Origin: Haladaptatus salinisoli
GTDB taxonomy: Archaea > Halobacteriota > Halobacteria > Halobacteriales > Haladaptataceae
NCBI RefSeq assembly: GCF_020614375.1
Contig: NZ_CP085327.1
Coordinates: forward strand, 2,716,823 to 2,780,822
Length of the DNA stretch: 64,000 bases
Direction: 5' to 3'
Of this stretch, positions 47,693 through 55,672 are shown one piece after another. A program made the translations under genes and the position numbers. A model generated the notes under the pieces. That model ran no database searches. It was given only the letters and a program-made list of their open reading frames with translations, and was not told the origin of the DNA. The first letter of the stretch is position 1, and each line of letters opens with the position of its first letter.

Positions 47693-48042
47693 CTTAAATA
47701 AGTATGATAGCATTGAATTCGCAGTGGCACGCGACGGCGGCGCGCGGGTGACCGAAACGACGGTTGTCGGTTCGGCGAACGTCGGGCAGCGAGACGATTT
47801 CCGCGACGAACGCGGTTCGAGGTGCGACACCGCGGAGACGCCCGGGAACGAAGACGCGTTTTGCGGCCGATTTCGAAACCGCGGAACCGAGTGGAACCGT
47901 GAGCAACGGAGGCGGTAAGGAACCGTTGCCGAGCGAAAGCGGTCCTTTCTTCTGCCGGTCTGACGACAGCATTGGGTCTTAAATCTCGTCCTTTGCATTG
48001 AGACTGAATCGAAATCTACTTAAATCGGTAATGTGGCATTGA
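47693..48042 (+). repeat. triplicated promoter-like module CTTAAAT-N10-GCATTGA
   Basis: Three direct copies with identical 10-bp spacing: 47693-47716, 47978-48001 and 48019-48042. CTTAAAT is a TATA-like box and GCATTGA falls where transcription should start. The first copy precedes a GTGGCACGCGACG start at 47724, and the third precedes ATGGCACGCGACG at 48047, the real beta-helix gene. The shared gene-start bases point to a local duplication. Confidence 0.7.
47724..47918 (+). CDS. possible small protein or relic of a duplicated gene start
   Basis: A 64-codon frame starting GTG directly behind the first CTTAAAT-N10-GCATTGA module. Its first four residues (MARD) and its first 13 bases match the start of the beta-helix gene at 48047, apart from GTG for ATG. 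The rest is Arg-, Glu- and Gly-rich with no Tat motif and no similarity to the beta-helix protein. It may be a genuine small gene that shares a duplicated promoter or the debris of an inactivated paralogue. No family is recognised. Confidence 0.3.
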   Translation: MARDGGARVTETTVVGSANVGQRDDFRDERGSRCDTAETPGNEDAFCGRFRNRGTEWNREQRRR

Positions 48043-48046
48043 ATCC

Positions 48047-49543
48047 ATGGCACGCGACGAGACGGCACGCGATTCACCAGAAATGGGTCTCTTGAACCGA
48101 CGTTCGTACCTCCGCTTCGCGGGCGCGACCGCGGCGGCGTTCGCTGCCGGGGCGACGGGCGCTGCGAGCGCGGCGGAGTACCGAACCATCACCGTTTCGG
48201 CGGGCGAAACGCGAAACATCGACGTCGGCGACGGCGAGACGTTCGAGAACGTCCTCATCGACATGACCGCGGACGGCGCGTCGGCGCTCATTACCACCAG
48301 CGGCTCCGGCTGGACGATTCGGAACGTCGGCTTCAAGGGGATCCACCCGGGCGGGCACTACCTTCTGAACCCCGGCGTCTCCGACCCAGAGGGAACCGCG
48401 CTCGTGGAGAACCTCTACATGGGCGACGGACAGGTCGCCGGTTCCGACAGCGGCGGTATCTGGCTCAACGCGAACCTGCCCCACCGCGGCACCATCACCT
48501 TCCGCAACGTCCACGTCGCGGGGATGATCGACAACGGGCTGTACGGTTCCGGTCCGGGCGCGCAGGGGTACGGCGGCAACCTCCACGTCGAGTCGTCGTA
48601 CTTCAAGGCGAACACCATCTCGAATGTCCGCCTCAACGCGAAGGACCGACCCTGCCGGGTCGTCGACACGGTCGTCGATTCGCGGGGGAACAAACCCTGC
48701 CGAACCGGCTGTTCGGCCCCCGGTTCGACCAACACCCGCGCGGTCTGGTCGTGGTACGGCGAGACCCACCTCCGCAACTGCGACATCCTCGGCGACATCA
48801 CCTCGGTCAAGGGCGGGTCGGTCACGCAGACGAACACCCGAACCGGCGACGCGGCCGACCTGACGCCGCCGAAGGCCGTTCCGATGTCCGCGGAGCAGGC
48901 CGCGAGCGGCGCGGGCGGTTCCGGCGGCGGTTCGGGTGGCCGTTCGAACGGCGGTTCGAACGGGAGTTCGAGCGCCGAGTCGGGCAACCGCACGCAGCGC
49001 GTCCAGCAGAAGAAGGCGAAAGCGCGAGGGTTCCCGAACGTCCTGAGCATCTCAAGTTCCGACGCCTCGACGGAGACGACCTACGAGTTCGGCGTCTCCG
49101 GCGAGGTCGAAAAGTCCACCGACCGCGGAGCGTCGAAGGACGACGAGGACTCGGTCGGCGGCACCGTCACGGGGGCGGTCGCCGGCGGCACCGACAGCTA
49201 TCGATTCTCCGGGACGCTCGCGACGTTCAGTCTCGACGGGAAGGCGACCGTCTTCCTCAACGGCGAGCGAATCGCGCCGGGGAACCGCGGCCTCCCGGAG
49301 ACCATCGTCGTCGACGGCAGCGCCGACCCCACCGACTCCAGCACCTACTCCTTCGACGTGAGCGGCGCGGTGAAGAAGGACGGGGACCTCGGCTCGGTGA
49401 ACTCGTTCGACACGGTTTCCGGCACGCGAGTGAAAGGGCGGGTCATCGACGGCAAGGACGGGTATCGCTTCTCCGGCGACCTGAACCGCCTCGAAGTCGA
49501 CGGAAAGGTGCTCGTCCAGATCGGCAAAGAGGGTGGAAAATGA
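48047..49543 (+). CDS. Tat-exported right-handed beta-helix protein with duplicated C-terminal domain
   Basis: A 498-residue secreted protein. A twin-arginine motif NRRSYLRFAG (Arg at about 18-19) and a hydrophobic alanine-rich segment form a Tat signal. Residues 45-280 look like a right-handed beta helix (FENVLIDMTADGAS, WTIRNVGFKG, GTITFRNVHVAGMIDNG), a fold common in pectate-lyase-like polysaccharide enzymes. A Gly/Ser/Asn linker (about 285-320) joins two tandem copies of an 80-residue beta domain (TYEFGVSGEVEKS and TYSFDVSGAVKKD with DSYRFSGTL and DGYRFSGDL). It probably binds or cleaves surface polysaccharide. Confidence 0.82.
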   Translation: MARDETARDSPEMGLLNRRSYLRFAGATAAAFAAGATGAASAAEYRTITVSAGETRNIDVGDGETFENVLIDMTADGASALITTSGSGWTIRNVGFKGIHPGGHYLLNPGVSDPEGTALVENLYMGDGQVAGSDSGGIWLNANLPHRGTITFRNVHVAGMIDNGLYGSGPGAQGYGGNLHVESSYFKANTISNVRLNAKDRPCRVVDTVVDSRGNKPCRTGCSAPGSTNTRAVWSWYGETHLRNCDILGDITSVKGGSVTQTNTRTGDAADLTPPKAVPMSAEQAASGAGGSGGGSGGRSNGGSNGSSSAESGNRTQRVQQKKAKARGFPNVLSISSSDASTETTYEFGVSGEVEKSTDRGASKDDEDSVGGTVTGAVAGGTDSYRFSGTLATFSLDGKATVFLNGERIAPGNRGLPETIVVDGSADPTDSSTYSFDVSGAVKKDGDLGSVNSFDTVSGTRVKGRVIDGKDGYRFSGDLNRLEVDGKVLVQIGKEGGK

Positions 49544-49749
49544 ATCGACTTCGGTGGGAACGCGTCGCGTCCGACCCGGACCTCGAAGGCGACCTCGGCT
49601 ACGAACTCGACGAGTGGGAGGTGATCCGAGCGCGGAAGCACGGAACTGGTCACCTCATGTTCCTCCCGAAGGACGAGGAGATGCTCCGCGACGACGCGTT
49701 CATCCTCGCGGACGCCGATTCGGTCTGTAACGTCGAACACCGGCAGTAA
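49540..49749 (+). CDS. small acidic haloarchaeal protein
   Basis: A 69-residue acidic protein with no signal peptide or membrane span. It begins MNRLRWERVASDPDLEGDLGYELDEWEV and continues in a short beta-rich domain (HLMFLPKDEEMLRDDAFILADAD). The ATG overlaps the stop of the beta-helix gene (ATGA), so it is translationally coupled to it. I do not recognise a family. It ends next to the tail of the convergent DUF7344 membrane protein gene. Confidence 0.6.
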   Translation: MNRLRWERVASDPDLEGDLGYELDEWEVIRARKHGTGHLMFLPKDEEMLRDDAFILADADSVCNVEHRQ

Positions 49750-50301
49750 TTACTGCCCTTCGGCGCGCCGTAGCTCCGGCGGCGTTCCCTGCACGGTTCG
49801 CCGCCGGTAGTAGAGGTACTGGCCGATGGCCGAGAGCGCGTACGCGACGAGAATTATCACCGCGACCGCCAGCCCGGAGAGAAGCGAGAGCGGATATATC
49901 TCGAACCAGACGCCGACGACGAGCGCGATGCTTCCGAACGAGAGCGCGAGGTAGTAGCGGTCCCACGGAATCTCCGGTTGCGACACGTCGCCGAGATACG
50001 AATCGAGTTCGCGGGCGCGCCGCGAGAGGTGCACGTTGCCCGCCTCGCGTTCGTACTCGACGATTCCGGCGTCGTCGAGTTTCGGGAGATGCGTCTGGTA
50101 GAGCGAGATGTAGACGCGCTTTCGTTGCTCGCTCGTCAACCCGCTCGGCGTGGTGTCGTTCTCCCACGCCGCGACCTGGTCGGTCAGGTCGGACAGTTCG
50201 ACGGTTCCCCCCTCCCGCCGAAGGAAGTAGAGCGCGTATCGCCGTCGAGGGCTCTTCAGCACCTCGAACACCTGATCCTGCGAGAGTTCGGAACTAGCCA
50301 T
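49750..50301 (-). CDS. DUF7344 domain protein with two membrane spans
   Basis: A 183-residue protein with an N-terminal DUF7344 winged helix (VFEVLKSPRRRYALYFLRREGG, VELSDLTDQVAAWEND, RVYISLYQTHLPKLDDAGIVEYE), then two C-terminal membrane spans (YYLALSFGSIALVVGVWFEIY and LLSGLAVAVIILVAYALSAI). It is thus a membrane-tethered putative DNA-binding regulator. ATG 50301 is preferred to 50328 as MASSELSQDQ is the normal family start. It sits between the beta-helix gene and the acetyltransferase operon and may sense the cell surface and regulate one of them. Confidence 0.8.
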   Translation of the reverse strand: MASSELSQDQVFEVLKSPRRRYALYFLRREGGTVELSDLTDQVAAWENDTTPSGLTSEQRKRVYISLYQTHLPKLDDAGIVEYEREAGNVHLSRRARELDSYLGDVSQPEIPWDRYYLALSFGSIALVVGVWFEIYPLSLLSGLAVAVIILVAYALSAIGQYLYYRRRTVQGTPPELRRAEGQ

Positions 50302-50592
50302 CGTGGGGAGACGGAGCTTGTCGCTCACTCATCGAAACCAATACACCCCCGTTCGAGTACGTGACCACCCTGTAGTCACGGATGCCACCACCGCATACAC
50401 CGGCTATCGCCCCTTCTCCACTTTGTTACCCCGGTACTGTTTCCCGGTAGCGTCGCCATACACGCCCCGGACGGAAGCGTACGCCGATATTTCGCCCGCG
50501 TAACGTTCGTTACGGCGATTCGAACGACGGTGAAGGGACTAGCCGCGAACTACCACCCGCCAAGGAGCGTATAACAAAGAGGACTGGTAGGC
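50302..50592. promoter_or_regulatory. divergent control region of DUF7344 gene and glycan operon
   Basis: Between the two divergent starts lie copy 4 of the motif (minus, 50421-50429, GTAACAAAG with one mismatch), an inverted repeat CGTAACG-tt-CGTTACG at 50499-50514, and copy 5 (plus, 50571-50579). The inverted repeat between the two copies looks like a regulator site. No gene of convincing size is seen here. Confidence 0.45.
50571..50579 (+). promoter_or_regulatory. ATAACAAAG motif, copy 5
   Basis: Reads CGTATAACAAAGAGG and lies upstream of the six-gene nucleotide-sugar operon. A 42-codon leader frame begins at ATG 50593, 13 nt behind it. Confidence 0.45.
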
Positions 50593-50721
50593 ATGGAAGG
50601 GATAACGCCTGTCCGCCGCGTTCGCGGCGGAATCGGGCTGTTCACAACCCAACCTATGAACTCACTACCAACCACTGACACGCCCTGCGACCCGTGTCCC
50701 CGAAGGGGTGGTCGTCGGTGA
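50593..50721 (+). other. possible leader ORF of the nucleotide-sugar operon
   Basis: A 42-codon frame (MEGITPVRRVRGGIG...) begins 13 nt after the ATAACAAAG motif and ends with TGA overlapping the GTG start (GTGA, 50718-50721) of the acetyltransferase. A strong inverted repeat TCCGCCGCG-tt-CGCGGCGGA is in its 5' part (about 50611-50630). It could couple translation to the next gene, or be chance. Confidence 0.3.
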
Positions 50722-51296
50722 CCGAACCGAAGAGTCGAGACCGGAACGTCCACCCGGACGCAACGGTTGGCTACGCGTACGCCGACGACTCGACACCGCC
50801 GGTCATCGGTGACGACGCGACCATCCGGTCGGGGACGGTTATCTACGACGACGTGACCATCGGCGACGGTTTTGCGACCGGTCACGGCGCGCTCGTTCGA
50901 GAAGAGACGGTCATCGGCGACGACGTGATCGTCGGAACGAACGCGGTCGTCGACGGGCGGACGACTATCGGTTCGCGCGTGAGCATGCAGACGAACGTTT
51001 ACGTGCCGACGAACACCACCATCGGCGACCGCGTGTTCGTCGGTCCCTCCGCCACCTTCACCAACGACCCCTACCCGATTCGGCGGGACGAGGAACTCGA
51101 GGGGCCGACGCTCGAAGACGACGTATCGGTCGGCGCGAACGCCACCCTCCTGCCCGGCATCACGATCGGCGAGGGAGCGTTCGTCGCCGCCGGTGCCGTC
51201 GTGACGGACGACGTTCCGCCCGGCACGCTCGCCGTCGGCGCGCCCGCCGAGCACCGCCCGCTTCCGGAGCGACTGCGAGGAGGGAACGAGATTTGA
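50718..51296 (+). CDS. left-handed beta-helix N-acetyltransferase (WbpD-like)
   Basis: A 192-residue hexapeptide-repeat acyltransferase. Repeats of the [LIV]-G-x4 type are seen throughout (VIGDDATIRSGTVIYDDVTIGDG, VIGDDVIVGTNAVVDG, SVGANATLLPGITIGEGAFVAAGAVVTDDV). Size and the N-terminal VHPDATVGYAYADD with a TFTNDPYP loop fit the WbpD-type UDP-3-amino sugar N-acetyltransferases. Here it opens a cluster with the matching aminotransferase and oxidoreductase. The start is the GTG at 50718 (VTEPKSRD) or an upstream GTG at 50694. It should acetylate the 3-amino group of the UDP-sugar. Confidence 0.85.
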   Translation: MTEPKSRDRNVHPDATVGYAYADDSTPPVIGDDATIRSGTVIYDDVTIGDGFATGHGALVREETVIGDDVIVGTNAVVDGRTTIGSRVSMQTNVYVPTNTTIGDRVFVGPSATFTNDPYPIRRDEELEGPTLEDDVSVGANATLLPGITIGEGAFVAAGAVVTDDVPPGTLAVGAPAEHRPLPERLRGGNEI

Positions 51297-52381
51297 TTCC
51301 CATCGCCGACCCGGAGTTGGGCGACGAGGAGATCGAGGCGACCGTCGCGTGCATCGAGGACGGTCAGCTCGCGGACGGCCCGGAGGTTCGAGCGTTCGAG
51401 GAGGAGTTCGCTGCCTTCTGCGACGCCGATTTCGGCGTCGCCGCGAGCAACGGGACGACCGCCCTCCACGCCGCCTTCGCGGCGCTCGACATCGGCTCCG
51501 GCGACCGCGTCGTCACCTCGCCGTTCTCGTTCGTCGCCAGCGCGAACGCGATTCGACTCGCCGGGGCGGAACCGGTCTTCGCCGACGTCGACCCGGAGAC
51601 GTTCAACCTCGACCCCTACGCCGCGGAGGAGGCGGTTCGAGAGCACGACGCGGACGCCATCCTCGCGGTGCACCTCTACGGCCTCCCGGCGGAGATGGAT
51701 CACCTCGGGGATATCGCGGAGACCCACGACCTCGCGCTGGTCGAGGACGCCGCGCAGGCGCACGGCGCCGAGTACGACGGGCGCAAAGTGGGTTCGTTCG
51801 GCGACGCGGCGTGTTTCTCGTTCTACCCGACGAAGAACATGACCACCGGGGAAGGGGGGGTGGTGACGACCGACCGGTCGGACGTGGCGGATCGAGCGGC
51901 GAGTTTCGTCAACCACGGCCGACCGATGGGCGAGGGCGGGTGCAGCTCGTACGACCACGTCCGCCTCGGCCACAACTTCCGGATGACGAGCGTGGCGGCG
52001 GCCATCGGCCGCGTCCAACTGTCGCGCCTGCCGAGGTACAACGAGGCGCGGCGAACCAACGCGGGCTACCTCACCGACAGGCTCCGAGACTCGTCGGTCC
52101 GGACGCCGTTCGAACCGGACGACCGTCGGCACGTCTACCACCAGTACACCGTCCGAACGGACGACCGCGAGGGGCTTCGGAGCCACCTCGAGGAGGAGGG
52201 AGTCGGAACCGGCGTCTACTACCCGACGCCCATCCACGAACAGCCAGCCTACCAGCACGTCGACCACGACGCCCCGGTCGCGGAGCGCGCTTCGAGGGAG
52301 GTACTCTCCCTCCCGGTGCATCCCGGCCTGTCGGGCGACGACGTGCGAACCATCGTTTCAGCTATCACGAGCTATGAGTGA
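51293..52381 (+). CDS. DegT/DnrJ/EryC1/StrS aminotransferase (WbpE-like)
   Basis: A 362-residue PLP-dependent sugar aminotransferase. The PLP lysine is in FSFYPTKNMTTGEGG (near residue 183), with ASNGTTALHAAFAAL near 43 and DAAQAHGA near 157. It begins at a TTG overlapping the previous stop; GGAGG at 51279-51283 with 9-nt spacing supports this start. It should transfer an amino group from glutamate to the 3-keto sugar made by the adjoining oxidoreductase, as WbpE does. It overlaps the oxidoreductase gene by eight bases. Confidence 0.92.
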   Translation: MIPIADPELGDEEIEATVACIEDGQLADGPEVRAFEEEFAAFCDADFGVAASNGTTALHAAFAALDIGSGDRVVTSPFSFVASANAIRLAGAEPVFADVDPETFNLDPYAAEEAVREHDADAILAVHLYGLPAEMDHLGDIAETHDLALVEDAAQAHGAEYDGRKVGSFGDAACFSFYPTKNMTTGEGGVVTTDRSDVADRAASFVNHGRPMGEGGCSSYDHVRLGHNFRMTSVAAAIGRVQLSRLPRYNEARRTNAGYLTDRLRDSSVRTPFEPDDRRHVYHQYTVRTDDREGLRSHLEEEGVGTGVYYPTPIHEQPAYQHVDHDAPVAERASREVLSLPVHPGLSGDDVRTIVSAITSYE

Positions 52382-53351
52382 ACCAGTCAACGCGGCGGTC
52401 GTCGGCGTCGGAAGCATGGGTCGACACCACGCTCGCGTCTACAGCGAACTACCGAACGTACGGCTCGTCGGCATCCACGACGTGGACGAGGAGCGGGCGG
52501 CGGAAGCGGCCCGCGACCACGGAACACGAGCGGTCTCCATGGAGACCGCGGTCGACGAGGCGGACGTCATCTCCATCGCCGTCCCGACGCCGTACCACTA
52601 CGAGATGGCTCGAAAGTGCATCGAGGGCGGGGTTCACGTCCTCGTCGAGAAACCCTTCGTGGCCGACGTGGACGACGGGCGCGACCTGCTGACGCGCGCC
52701 GAGGAGGCGGGCGTGACGGTGCAGGTCGGTCACATCGAGCGGTTCAACCCGGCGATTCGGACGCTCTCCGAAATCGTCTCCGACTTGGACATCATCGCCA
52801 TCGACGCCCAGCGACTCGGTCCACCCCCGGCGGGTCGGGCGGTGGACGTGAGCGCGGTGATGGATCTGATGATACACGACCTCGACGTGCTCCTGTCCGT
52901 CGTGGACGACGACATCAGCTCCGTCGCCGCGGTCGGGACGCGGGACAACCGCTACGCCAGCGCGAGCATCCAGTTCGACGGGGGCGTCGTCGCCGGTCTC
53001 ACCGCGAGTCGGGTGACCCAGGAGAAGGTGCGAAAGCTCTCCATCACGGCGGAGAACTGCCGGGTGAACGTCGATTACACCGATCAGTCGGTCGAGATCC
53101 ACCGCCACTCCCTGCCGGAGTACATCGAGGACAACGGAGACCTGCGCTACCGTCACGAGAGCATCGTCGAGCGCCCGACCGTCGAGAACGGCGAACCGCT
53201 GAAGAACGAACTCCGGTCGTTCGTGCGGAGCGCGACCACGGGCGCGACGCCCGTGGTCACCGGCGAAGACGGTCTCCGCGTGCTGGAACTCGCCCGGAAG
53301 ATAGACGGCTTGGCGTCCGACATGCGGGAGACGGAGGTGCGTCTCGGGTGA
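52374..53351 (+). CDS. Gfo/Idh/MocA UDP-sugar 3-oxidoreductase (WbpB-like)
   Basis: A 325-residue NAD-dependent oxidoreductase with Rossmann motif AAVVGVGSMGRHHARVY (residues 6-22), EKP motif in HVLVEKPFVADV, and VGHIERFNPAI near residue 122. The MDLMIHDLDVLLSVV segment corresponds to the catalytic region of WbpB/WlbA enzymes, which oxidise the C3 hydroxyl of UDP-GlcNAcA. The position between aminotransferase and 6-dehydrogenase strongly favours this role over sugar catabolism. It ends with a GTGA overlap into the next gene. Confidence 0.9.
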   Translation: MSEPVNAAVVGVGSMGRHHARVYSELPNVRLVGIHDVDEERAAEAARDHGTRAVSMETAVDEADVISIAVPTPYHYEMARKCIEGGVHVLVEKPFVADVDDGRDLLTRAEEAGVTVQVGHIERFNPAIRTLSEIVSDLDIIAIDAQRLGPPPAGRAVDVSAVMDLMIHDLDVLLSVVDDDISSVAAVGTRDNRYASASIQFDGGVVAGLTASRVTQEKVRKLSITAENCRVNVDYTDQSVEIHRHSLPEYIEDNGDLRYRHESIVERPTVENGEPLKNELRSFVRSATTGATPVVTGEDGLRVLELARKIDGLASDMRETEVRLG

Positions 53352-54703
53352 GCCTGCGGGAGCTACAGACGCTCTACGCGAGCGACGCGAGCGCCGCCGA
53401 CCAGCGCGAGGCGTTCCGAACCGGCGAGATTCCGGTCGCCGTGTACGGACTCGGCAAGATGGGCCTCCCGCTCGCGGCGGTGTACGCCGAGACGTGCGAC
53501 AACGTCGTGGGTGCGGACGTCGATTCGGACGTGGTGGAGACCGTCAACCGGGGCGACTGCCACGTCAAGCGCGAACCGGGACTCGCCGAACTGATCGCCG
53601 AGACGGTCGAATCGGGGGCGCTTCGCGCGGTCGATTCGCCGACCGAGGCGGCGAGCGCGGCGTCCGTCCACGTCGTCATCGTCCCGACGCCCATCACCGA
53701 CGAGCGCGACCCCGACCTGGACATCCTCCGATCGGTCGCCGGCGACATCGCGGACGGTCTCGACCCCGGCGACCTCGTCGTGGTCGAGTGCACGGTGCCG
53801 CCGAGGACGACCCGCGACGAACTGCTCCCGCTGTTGGAGGCGGAGAGCGGCCTCTCGCGGGGGGAGTTCGGCGTGGCGGTGTGTCCGGAGCGAACTTCCA
53901 GCGGTCGCGCCCTGCGGGACATCCGCGGCGCGTACCCGAAGGTCGTCGGTGGAGTGGACGACGAGAGCACCCGGGTCGCCGAGCTCATTTACGGCGAACT
54001 CACCGACAACGAGGTCATCTCGGTGCCCAACGCGACCACCGCGGAGGCGGTGAAGGTGTTCGAGGGCGTCTACCGCGACGTGAACATCGCGCTGGCGAAC
54101 GAACTCGCCGCGATCGCCGACGACGCGGGCGTCGACGTGAACGGGGCCATCGAGAAGGCGAACACCCAGCCCTTCTGCGACATCCACGAACCGGGGCCAG
54201 GCGTCGGGGGGCACTGCATCCCGTACTACCCCTACTTCCTCATCGAGCGGTTCGACGCCGACTTCCCGCTGCTTCGAACCGCCCGCGAGGTGAACGACTC
54301 GATGCCGGCCTTCACGGTCGAGAAGGTCGCCGAACTGCTGGCCGACGAAGGGAAGTCGGTCGCCGACGCGCGCGTCCTGGTGCTCGGGCTGACCTACCGG
54401 CCCGGCGTCGAGGAGACGCGGGCGACCCCGGCGCGACCCATCTGCGCCAACCTGACCGAGCGCGGCGCGTCGGTGTTCGCGGTCGACCCCGTGCTGGACG
54501 ACGCGGAGGGGTTCGACGCCGAGAAACTCCCGCTCGAATCGCTGACGGACCGCGAGTTCGACGCCGCGGTGCTCGTGACCGACCACGAGGAGTTCGCGGG
54601 TATCGACTGGTCCGCCTTCGACCCGATGGTCGTCGTGGACGGGCGGAACACCCTCGACCTCTCGCGGTCTTCTCACCGCGTCTACACCATCGGAGGTGAC
54701 TGA
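53348..54703 (+). CDS. nucleotide sugar 6-dehydrogenase (WbpA/WecC-like)
   Basis: A 451-residue UDP-sugar dehydrogenase. The NAD motif is VAVYGLGKMGLPLAAVYAE, the Lys of catalysis is in TTAEAVKVFEGVYRDVNIALANELA and the active-site Cys is in GPGVGGHCIPYYPYF. It starts at GTG (53348), overlapping the previous stop as GTGA. The enzyme oxidises the C6 hydroxyl of a UDP-N-acetylhexosamine to the uronic acid: UDP-GlcNAc (WbpA) or UDP-ManNAc (WecC). With the neighbouring Wbp-like genes, UDP-GlcNAc is the simpler assignment, but the 2-epimerase gene leaves the other open. Confidence 0.92.
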   Translation: MSLRELQTLYASDASAADQREAFRTGEIPVAVYGLGKMGLPLAAVYAETCDNVVGADVDSDVVETVNRGDCHVKREPGLAELIAETVESGALRAVDSPTEAASAASVHVVIVPTPITDERDPDLDILRSVAGDIADGLDPGDLVVVECTVPPRTTRDELLPLLEAESGLSRGEFGVAVCPERTSSGRALRDIRGAYPKVVGGVDDESTRVAELIYGELTDNEVISVPNATTAEAVKVFEGVYRDVNIALANELAAIADDAGVDVNGAIEKANTQPFCDIHEPGPGVGGHCIPYYPYFLIERFDADFPLLRTAREVNDSMPAFTVEKVAELLADEGKSVADARVLVLGLTYRPGVEETRATPARPICANLTERGASVFAVDPVLDDAEGFDAEKLPLESLTDREFDAAVLVTDHEEFAGIDWSAFDPMVVVDGRNTLDLSRSSHRVYTIGGD

Positions 54704-55672
54704 ATGTACGAGGGCAACACCGTCGCCGTGGTCGTTCCGGCGTACAACGAGGAGGGATTCGTCGGGCGCGTCATCGACACCGTTCCGAACTTCGTCGACC
54801 GCGTGTACGCCGTGGACGACTGCTCGACCGACGGGACGTGGGAGGAGATTCGCGAACACGCCGAGCAGGCCGCCCCGGTCGCGGACGGCGGCGCGGTTGC
54901 CACCGAGGCGTTCGACCGGCGGGTCGTTCCGATTCGCCACTCGGAGAACCGCGGCGTCGGCGCTGCCATCAAGACCGGCTACCGCCGCGCCTGCGAGGAC
55001 GGCATCGACGTGACCGCGGTGATGGCCGGCGACGGCCAGATGGACCCCGAGATGCTGTCGCGCATCATCCAGCCCGTCGTCGACGGGCGGGCCGACTACG
55101 CGAAGGGTAATCGGCTCTCGACGCCCGGATTCCGGGAGGGGATGTCGCCGTGGCGGAGCTTCGGCAACTGGCTCCTGACCTTCCTCACGAAGGTGGCCAG
55201 CGGCTACTGGACCATGGTCGACCCGCAGAACGGCTACACCGCCATCTCGGGGCGGGCGCTGTCGGCGCTCGACATCGAGGACGTGTACGACGACTACGGC
55301 TTCGCCAACGCCCTGCTGATACGGCTGAACGTCCACGAGATGCGCATCGCCGACGTGACGATGCCCGCGGTGTACGGCAACGAACATAGCACCATCAGGT
55401 ACTCCACGTTCGTCCCGAAGCTCTCGGCGCTGCTCCTGTGGGGGTTCCTCTGGCGGCTGAAGGCGAAGTACCTCGTCAGGGACTTCCACCCCCTCACGTT
55501 CCTCTACGGCCTCGGGACGGTCGGGGTCGGCGCGGGGGCGCTCTCCCTGCTTCGGCGGCGACGAGAGGGGAGCGACGGGGTGACCGCGGCGCTGCTCGGC
55601 GGCGCGTGTCTCGCGCTGGCGATGGTGTTCGACCGGGCGGAGAACGAGCACTTGGAGGTACGCGACGAATGA
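54704..55672 (+). CDS. family 2 glycosyltransferase with C-terminal membrane spans
   Basis: A 322-residue GT2 enzyme of the dolichyl-phosphate-sugar synthase type. The GT-A core has VVVPAYNEEGFVGRVI and VYAVDDCSTDGTWE (metal-binding acidic pair), a VMAGDGQMDPEML motif and a DPQNGYTAISGRAL segment. Two membrane spans are predicted near the C-terminus (LYGLGTVGVGAGALSLL and LLGGACLALAMVF). A strong GGAGGTGA ribosome site at 54692-54699 precedes the ATG. It would transfer a sugar, perhaps the cluster's own product, to a dolichol-type lipid carrier. Confidence 0.9.
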   Translation: MYEGNTVAVVVPAYNEEGFVGRVIDTVPNFVDRVYAVDDCSTDGTWEEIREHAEQAAPVADGGAVATEAFDRRVVPIRHSENRGVGAAIKTGYRRACEDGIDVTAVMAGDGQMDPEMLSRIIQPVVDGRADYAKGNRLSTPGFREGMSPWRSFGNWLLTFLTKVASGYWTMVDPQNGYTAISGRALSALDIEDVYDDYGFANALLIRLNVHEMRIADVTMPAVYGNEHSTIRYSTFVPKLSALLLWGFLWRLKAKYLVRDFHPLTFLYGLGTVGVGAGALSLLRRRREGSDGVTAALLGGACLALAMVFDRAENEHLEVRDE

